Source of the DNA: Spinacia oleracea
Lineage: Eukaryota; Streptophyta; Magnoliopsida; Caryophyllales; Amaranthaceae
Assembly (NCBI RefSeq): GCF_020520425.1
Contig: NC_079492.1
Span: 112,689,157-112,753,156, forward strand
Length of the DNA stretch: 64,000 nt
Direction of reading: 5' to 3'
Shown: positions 57,690 through 64,000 of the stretch, piece after piece
How positions within the stretch are numbered: position 1 is the first letter of the stretch
How the letters are laid out: each line of letters starts with the position of its first letter
Notes under the pieces: generated by a model
The model's database searches: none
Told to the model about the DNA's origin: nothing
The model's input: the letters and a program-made list of their open reading frames with translations, nothing else
Program-made: the position numbers and the translations under genes

Positions 57690-58260
57690 ACCAAACAAAA
57701 TTTATAAAACTCCTAATCCAACACACTATATTGGCTATAGCGGCAAGTTTAGGGATCGTCCCAAGAGAACGAAGCGACTTGAGTTTAAAACAAACAAGCC
57801 AGATTAGAAGAGTGATTGAATTGATTTGGACGAAACTAACGAATCTAAACTAATATGGCAAACAATCAATTAAGGAAAAGCTAGGGGGATTGGGGATCAA
57901 CTTGAGTTTCATTGGGGAAAACGAATTGAATAACATACATGATGATGCAAAGACATGCTTTCTAGGGAGCAACCAACTATTGTAGCGATTCACCCCTCTC
58001 GATTAGAACGCAATGCCAATCTAGATCCTATAGCACGCTCTCGCGTCACCTAAGACCTAGAATGGTTCATTAAATAAACAAGCTACTCATATGCAATTAC
58101 ACACTCTCAATCTCTTGACAAGTATATGATGAACACTCCAATTTCAATAACAATCATAGTATTTTCAACTACCAATCATGTTAAACATGGAAATCCTATC
58201 TAGCATATCACAATTTAATCACATAACCATCAACAATTCAATTCTACATCCCCAACTACT
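57690..58260. repeat. Older LTR-type fragment, interrupted at 58260
   Basis: Carries 'tttagggatcgtcccaagag', parallel to 'gggatcgtatccacagggaa' of the neighbouring young LTR, and similar AC-rich lineup text after it. This suggests a related LTR family. It ends exactly where the young element begins. Confidence 0.45.
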
Positions 58261-59746
58261 TGACAGGCTAAATCGTACTCCTATCAAAGATAAACCTAAC
58301 GTTCACCAACTAAAAATATAGCAAGGGAAGCAGGGATCGTATCCACAGGGAAACAGGCGTTCTTTCTACTATTAAATTATTAATCTAGACTACTGGTAAC
58401 AAGAGTTTGGATTGGGTTGTGTATTAAACTAAAGCAAATAATCAAATCGGAAAATAACAATATTAAAGGAATCTAGGGCAGCAGTTCACCATAAATGCAG
58501 ACCGGGATTGGACAACGAACAATGACAATCAATTAACAATCATAACTAGGAAAACATGCATCTCTCGAATCTTATGAATTCCTTAGGATAGAACAACTAG
58601 CGGGCTCTCGCTACGTACTAGAAATAATTCCTATCTAATAGCCACAGACCAAAAACATCAGATTTATACCTCTCGGCGCATAATCCAAGGTTAATCAAAC
58701 TCAAATCAAAATAGTCCGGCCGAACAGAATTGACGAGCAATAATAATAAGCTATAGAAATTATAATCAATCAATCAATAATCAAGCCCACATATAATCCC
58801 AATCATGCATTCAAGGATCCCCTAAACCCTAGAAATTAAACTACTCACTCATGATAATAAATAACAAAGCAATTAGCATAATGGAAAACATGATTAAAGC
58901 AACAAAATAAATTAAGGTAGGAAATAATACCGACTTGAAGAACAATGGAATAATAAAGCTTGAATCTTTGATTAAAATTAAAACTAAGTGTTTGGAGAAA
59001 ATAGAGAGAACTAAAATAGACTAAGTAATTAGAAAACTAGAAAAAAAAGATGTCACTAAAAATATAAGGGGCTAGTATTTATAGTTTGCCCAAAATAGAG
59101 CCCAAAACCGGAAATAAAATCTCGCGAAATACGCTGGAGGTTGGCGTGGCCCGATCGGGCGACGCTTCGCCCGATCGGGCGATGTGCTCGATAGTACTAG
59201 ACCCGATCGGGCGAAATTCCGCCCGATCGGGCGGTTGCAAAATGCCCAGAACAGCGCCCAGAATGACCGCCCGATCCGGATCGGGCGAAGCCCGCCCGAT
59301 CGGGCGCGTGTTGAAACTGCACGATCCTCTATCTTAAAAATACCATATCTCCTTCGTTATAAGTTGGAATTAGGCGAGTGACCACTCGTTGGAAAGCTCT
59401 TGAAGTCTAGACTCCAACCCAATTTGAATCGCTGCATTTGGAGTTGTATAACTCGAGTTATGATCAAAAGAGTGGACGACATTCAGTTTTCTACTTCTTT
59501 CACTATTCGCTTTGCATGCAAATTCTTCCAACTCAATGTTTGCGCTCTCGAAAGTATATAATCTTTTGTATTGATTCAAATGAGTAGGAAATGCACAAAA
59601 ATATGCTAATTCCTACAATGATGAACCTGAAACTACAAACACACTACAAGGAGCACATTAGTACTAAAATCGCTCCGAAGAGCTCATTTGAGATCAAAAA
59701 GTACTAAGGGACGGGGGTAAAAACTCTATATAAAACGCATATATCA
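58261..59746 (-). repeat. 3' LTR (about 1486 bp)
   Basis: On the minus strand it starts TGATATATGCG directly after the polypurine tract and ends CCTGTCA at 58261, giving TG...CA. 'ttttatatagag' just inside is a possible TATA region. It contains six CCCGATCGGG-type palindromes. Confidence 0.75.
59150..59303. repeat. CCCGATCGGG palindrome array in the LTR
   Basis: Perfect copies at 59150, 59170, 59202, 59222 and 59294, plus the extended palindrome CCCGATCCGGATCGGG at 59270-59285. The flanking bases are often G and C, extending the dyad to 12-14 bp. Confidence 0.95.
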
Positions 59747-59760
59747 AACTCCCCCAAGCT
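59747..59760 (-). other. Polypurine tract
   Basis: The minus strand reads AGCTTGGGGGAGTT immediately before the LTR start TGATATATG. The word 'ctcccccaagcta' recurs near 60670 and a variant near 61262. Confidence 0.7.
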
Positions 59761-61355
59761 AGATCCTTGCTTGTCCCTAAGCAAGGAAATCATCGATGAA
59801 TACAAGATCAACTTCACCCCTAACATATTTCAAAACGAAAGACATAATTCACGGCAAAATCTAACGAGCATGCATCAATGTCAACCAATCAAATCCACCA
59901 ACCACAAATCCTCCCTAACAATCGTCACGCAAAGCGAACCACAAATGCACAATGGAATTCAAGACTAGTGCTCACACACTCGTCACTCATTTATGTGGCG
60001 GATAAAAGATGTACCCGTTCGCTCTCCTCCCAACATATAAGTGTACAATGCCCTCCCAAAACTCACAACACTCGTGTGTCTAGAAAAACATACACTCAAC
60101 CTAATAGTCGACTCGGAATATGTCATGTCATAACTTGCATTGATAAACAACTACTTTCACATTAATATGACTCTATGCACAAAGGTCGGAAGGTCTTCAA
60201 AGCTTGTAATGATAGGCTTAGGTAAGGGTGCGGTAAATTTGGGTATAATGTGAGCTTTAAAGCCTTGGCTTTGGGGAGCATAAATCCTAAAAACAACCGT
60301 GATCAATCAACATAATGACCATAATCTCCCACTCAACACATGACAAAACAACAAATAGCCAACACCATACTTTCTTGTATTTTTTTCACAATTGTAACCA
60401 ATCACTCATAAGGATATGAATTTGCAGAACTTGATTGAAACAACACTTTGAACTTTTTTATGAGAGTAATAGATTTTTCTCTTTCTTTTCCTTTTCAATC
60501 TCTCTTTCTTTCTTTCTTTTTAGAAACCTTCACATTTGTTTTGTTCTTTCATCTCTTTTCATTTTCAACTCATTTTCAACAACAAACATGATAAGACGAA
60601 CTCCTTTTTCAATACCTACTTTGTGCTCAAAATGTAGCACATTACAACTCCCTCACCTCACTACTATTAGCTCCCCCAAGCTAGGCTTGGGACTAGTAAC
60701 CAATGGGGTTTTTCATGGGCTTGTAATATGGCTAGTCACCGAATAAAAGGGCACAAGCAACAACATGGGTAGAAAAGGAGGGGACAAATGTATCTAATTT
60801 CATCTGAAGGCTACCTAAATAGAAAAATGCCTTCGTCCTCCACAATGTGCATGTATATGAGTCATAAAACACTACTAATAGTTGCAAATCAATACTCAAA
60901 ATCAATGACACACCAGGAAGCTATCACACATCCTAACCAAATCAACTAGTCAAGCACCAAGTCCACAAATAGTTAGTCGGAGTTGACTCATGTTAAGGCA
61001 TCAAAGCAATCGAATATCAAATCATGGCTAACACATCTACATTGCCCATCATCAAATACCAAGAATCAAAACAATTTTCGTTCAAGGGGCACAGGGAAGC
61101 ATGATATTGTATTCATCGGAACGTATTTTTGTATTTTTTTTTTTCAAAGCAATAAACTACTCTAGAAAACATTAAACACACCAAAATAAACACACAAAAA
61201 CAAGTAAATGCAAAAATAAAAGGAAAAACATACCTAATATGTACAAGTGAGTGAAACACCCCCCAAGCTAATTCAGACAATGTCCTCATTGGCTCAAGGG
61301 GTATCATGAGGAAAGTGAGCAAACCGTGGCTTATTTGTCGCTGATTCGCAAATCG
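59761..61355. other. Noncoding interior of the gag-only element
   Basis: No pol motifs in any frame; only short ORFs. It contains lineage-typical 'tcccccaagct' words near 60670 and 61262. Confidence 0.6.
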
Positions 61356-61721
61356 CCCGATCGGGCAGCAGATCGCCCGATCGGGCAGCATTTCGCCCGA
61401 TCGGGCAGCAGATCGCCCGATCGGGCGAATTTCGAACCTTTCCGTTGAATCTGTGCGCGCCCGATCGGGCGCACCTCGCCCGATCCGGATCGGGCGAAAT
61501 GCAATGCCTTTTTTTATTGACTTTTCTCAGCCCAGAATCCTTCCTTGACCTTCCTACGACGTCATCATCAACCGCCCGATCGGGCGGAATTTCGCCCGAT
61601 CGGGCATTTCACTCGCCTTTTGAGTGGATCGGGCAACCGTCGCCCGTTCGGGCGATTTTCCAACATTTTCCTTGAATCGACACGCGCCCGATCGGGCGCT
61701 CCTCGCCCGATCCGGATCGGG
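61356..61721. repeat. CCCGATCGGG palindrome array downstream of gag
   Basis: Perfect copies at 61356, 61376, 61396 and 61416 (exact 20-bp steps), then 61460, 61574, 61594 and 61687. Extended CCCGATCCGGATCGGG at 61479 and 61706, and a variant CCCGTTCGGG at 61643. Noncoding; the surrounding sequence is AT-rich, so the sites stand out in composition. Confidence 0.95.
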
Positions 61722-62186
61722 CAAAACGCAGACTACTCCGTTTCAGCTTGAATTCAACTTTTTCGAACTTGGAGCCTTAGACCTGCACAGCATTAAACGT
61801 CCAAACCGTAAAATACCCTCTTCTCACCTCTCTAACACCAAAAACTACAATGAAACACACACTTGCTCAAAAATTATACTAAAACACACAAACAAAAGCG
61901 AAAAATACACTACGAAAAGCAATAAATGGATAGTGAAATACTCATCCCCTATTAGATTGATGCAATGTCCCCATTTCACAATCTTAGTTTATGTACAGAC
62001 AACGAAAGGAAGGGGATGAGAGCCACGACAACTCATCGAATGGGGGCACCAAAGATGGTGCCATCTGGTGTCGAATCAATTGCCTTGGATGAGCTATGTG
62101 GCGCGGGAAGTGACAGACCACGACCCCGATCATGAATACGGTGCCCACCGTTCACCGAGCTTTCGGCCTTTCGGGTCTCAGCATCA

Positions 62187-63620
62187 TCAAATCGTGCCTC
62201 CCGCAAAGAGATTGGTTAGTAAATAACCAACGAACGAGCGCAGAAGCTTGTCATGCGCACTCGCACAACTTTCGTGCAACAAGACATGCACGATAATCAA
62301 CAACAACATTTGCATAAAGTCCGAATGAACTCTATGCCAGTAAGGAATAGGATGCCTAAAGGAAGAAGAACAAAAAGAAAAAATAACAATAAAAGAAGAA
62401 TAAGAAAAGGAAGGAAAAGAGAAAGTAGGCATACTCTCCTTATGGAAGTTGTTTTTACGGACTATTGATTCTTCAACCTCAATGATCAATGAAATAGCTC
62501 TCTCTGTATTTTGGAATTCATGGTGGATAGGCTCTTCACCATATAGAGCTCTCTGCAAAGCATCCACCTCTTCTTTGTAAGTATTGTAAGTACCTGCGAA
62601 AGATTCACAAAGAGGAACATACTCTATTGGGTCATTGGGCTTTTGATTTTCATGGGGAGGAGGAAGATCCTCAAGTAAAGGTTTTATGGGGAAAGAGAAG
62701 GGGAGTGAGACGGTGTAAACGGGGCTAAGAATAACCCTTCTTGGACTTGGAATATGAGGGGTAGGGGTTGACACAACAACAAGGGTTTTATCAACTTCAA
62801 CTTCCTCATGGACTTGCTCTATGACATATGGCTTTTCAGTTTCAACAAATCCTTCATCCATTGATCCAACAGTCAAATCATCATCCTCCCACTCATCCTC
62901 AGTCTCTGTTATAAGCTCCTCCCACTCTTGGTTGCCTATGGGTTCACTCAGTTGATCCCCATCCCCAACACAACTCGAATCATTATTTTCAATAATTTCT
63001 TGAACTTTTCTAAATCTCTCAAGAGTAGCCTTACTAGCTTTAATAATCTCATTAGTAGCCTCTTGAGATCTAGTACACTGAATCTCAATCTCAGAGTTTA
63101 ATCTTCTTATTTCCTCTAAGAAGCTATCTCTGCTTTCTGATTCGGGTTGAACAAGATTGAGCAAGGGTTCACAATAATACACGGGAGAAGCAACAGTGGA
63201 ATCATGAGGCAAAACATTGATATCCATGCAAGGGTTAGATAAGTCGTTAGAATATACATGATTATCATAAATATTAGAATGCACCTCATTATAACAAGCA
63301 TTCAAGGGAGAGGGGGTAGAAACATGTAGATTATGCTCATAATTTGGATTAGCACATGTAACATGAATCGCCATTTCACGCTCATACAAATCCCTTGCAA
63401 ACCACATATAGTAATCCCACATATCATCCAAAGACAAGGCTCGAAAATCACCATTAAATCTACTTTCTATCACATTCCTTGTATACTCATTTAAACCACC
63501 ATAAGCAAAACCACAAGAATCCCAAAGATTAAAATTGTGGTAACCAATAAAATCATTTAGCCTATCGAAATACACCCAAAAAGGCTCATTTAAGAATTGA
63601 GGGAAAGAATAATAATCCAT
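62187..63620 (-). CDS. Gag-like protein of the LTR element, 477 aa
   Basis: The first ORF after the primer binding site on the minus strand, starting at ATG 63620 (MDYYSFPQF). Residues about 10-85 (LNEPFWVYFDRLNDFIGYHN, then GLNEYTRNVIESRFNGDF) fit the helical core of Ty3-type gag (...E.F..Y..R......GL....R..V.......G). The rest is acidic and low in conserved motifs; no CCHC knuckle is seen. A hydrophobic Ser/Phe-rich patch (about 405-430) is odd for gag and may reflect read-through into noncoding sequence. Capsid-like function is inferred from position and the N-terminal pattern; other parts are unknown. Confidence 0.6.
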   Translation of the reverse strand: MDYYSFPQFLNEPFWVYFDRLNDFIGYHNFNLWDSCGFAYGGLNEYTRNVIESRFNGDFRALSLDDMWDYYMWFARDLYEREMAIHVTCANPNYEHNLHVSTPSPLNACYNEVHSNIYDNHVYSNDLSNPCMDINVLPHDSTVASPVYYCEPLLNLVQPESESRDSFLEEIRRLNSEIEIQCTRSQEATNEIIKASKATLERFRKVQEIIENNDSSCVGDGDQLSEPIGNQEWEELITETEDEWEDDDLTVGSMDEGFVETEKPYVIEQVHEEVEVDKTLVVVSTPTPHIPSPRRVILSPVYTVSLPFSFPIKPLLEDLPPPHENQKPNDPIEYVPLCESFAGTYNTYKEEVDALQRALYGEEPIHHEFQNTERAISLIIEVEESIVRKNNFHKESMPTFSFPSFSYSSFIVIFSFCSSSFRHPIPYWHRVHSDFMQMLLLIIVHVLLHESCASAHDKLLRSFVGYLLTNLFAGGTI

Positions 63621-63784
63621 TTTTTTCAGGGGAAAAAAAATTTAAAAAATTAAAAATAAAAAATAATAAAATAAAGAAAATAAAGAAAATAAAATATATA
63701 CATGGTCTCAAAGAACAGGAAGTTCTATGAGACTCAAGAAAATAATCTAGATCATAAAATTAGTAGCAGAAAATTAAACCGTTT

Positions 63785-63801
63785 CCCCGGCAACGGCGCC
63801 A
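63785..63801 (-). other. Primer binding site (tRNA-Asp type)
   Basis: The minus strand reads TGGCGCCGTTGCCGGGG, complementary to the 3' end of plant tRNA-Asp (from memory) and used by many Athila/Tat-like Ty3 elements. It lies 5 nt from the LTR edge. Confidence 0.85.
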
Positions 63802-63806
63802 AAATT

Positions 63807-64000
63807 TGACAGGCTAAATCGTACTCCTATCAAAGATAAACCTAACGTTCACCAACTAAAAATATAGCAAGGGAAGCAGGGATCGTATCCACAGGGAAAC
63901 AGGCGTTCTTTCTACTATTAAATTATTAATCTAGACTACTGGTAACAAGAGTTTGGATTGGGTTGTGTATTAAACTAAAGCAAATAATCAAATCGGAAAA
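63807..64000 (-). repeat. 5' LTR, inner 194 bp
   Basis: Identical to 58261-58454; runs off the window. Confidence 0.9.

Larger units (their letters stand above)
58261..64000 (-). mobile_element. Young LTR retrotransposon with gag only (non-autonomous), truncated by window end
   Basis: Minus-strand element. The 194 bp at 63807-64000 equal 58261-58454 with no visible mismatch: the inner end of the 5' LTR versus the outer end of the 3' LTR. The primer binding site is at 63785-63801 and the polypurine tract at about 59747-59760. The interior (about 4 kb) codes only for a gag-like protein, with no protease, RT, RNase H or integrase. This matches the gag-only, terminal-repeat class of non-autonomous elements. 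The rest of the 5' LTR lies beyond the window. Confidence 0.85.

Noticed and set aside
59086..61751. ORFs rich in PDRA/ARSGSG repeats
   Set aside because: Translations of the CCCGATCGGG palindromes in several frames; no consistent protein.
62253..62468. Basic (+) ORF, Arg/Lys-rich
   Set aside because: Antisense to the gag-like ORF; composition is the complement of a Phe/Ser-rich stretch.

Overview
This is a plant nuclear window, almost certainly from a eudicot. The genes carry GT-AG introns (22 coding exons in the kinesin gene, 14 in the oxidase gene). The spaces between genes are packed with plant transposon classes: Ty1/copia, Ty3-like, a non-LTR element, Mutator-like, mariner-like, CACTA, Helitron, SINE and MITE. 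Repeat style hints at Caryophyllales (Amaranthaceae-like), but this is a weak inference.

Three intact host genes lie on the + strand. A kinesin-5 spindle motor (CDS 6995-12789) encodes 1049 aa. A single-coding-exon NFRKB-like protein (26715-30680), a predicted INO80-complex subunit, has 1321 aa. An NADPH oxidase of the RBOH family (48583-52615) encodes 851 aa. For both spliced genes, exon lengths summed from my splice sites divide by three and leave one open frame. The three genes belong to unrelated pathways (spindle, chromatin, reactive oxygen signalling) and do not look like a functional cluster.

Everything else is mobile or decayed. 1-5.2 kb: two LTR fragments and a broken copia element. 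13.46-18.57 kb: a Mutator-like element with an 89-bp identical TIR, a 9-bp target duplication, a disrupted transposase and a convergent GRF-type zinc-finger ORF. 18.9-25 kb: two head-to-tail copies of a non-LTR retrotransposon, each flanked by (TAA)n. Its 1063-aa protein has N-terminal C2H2-like fingers, a reverse transcriptase and what looks like a C-terminal restriction-like endonuclease, an architecture of the R2/R4 type rather than the usual plant L1/RTE. 32-38 kb: a MITE, a SINE with a perfect 17-bp duplication, an LTR with an 18-bp minisatellite, and a CACTA end. 37.9-45.8 kb: a nested pair. A 6.9-kb mariner-like element with an intact DD39D transposase sits inside an AT-rich element, which itself sits inside a wall-associated-kinase exon fragment. 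The interior of the mariner holds a series of about nine imperfect fold-backs. 46-47 kb: a Helitron 3' terminus next to an SMC5-like fragment. 53.3-56.5 kb: a non-autonomous Helitron. 57.7-64 kb: an old LTR fragment, then a young LTR element (minus strand) that carries only a gag-like ORF and dense arrays of the palindrome CCCGATCGGG.

Best candidates for something undescribed: (1) the (TAA)n-associated non-LTR element with a putative restriction-like endonuclease; (2) the fold-back array inside the mariner, where loops and flanks are conserved but the stems differ and stay self-complementary; (3) the CCCGATCGGG palindrome arrays; (4) convergent GRF-zinc-finger-like ORFs in two unrelated DNA transposons.
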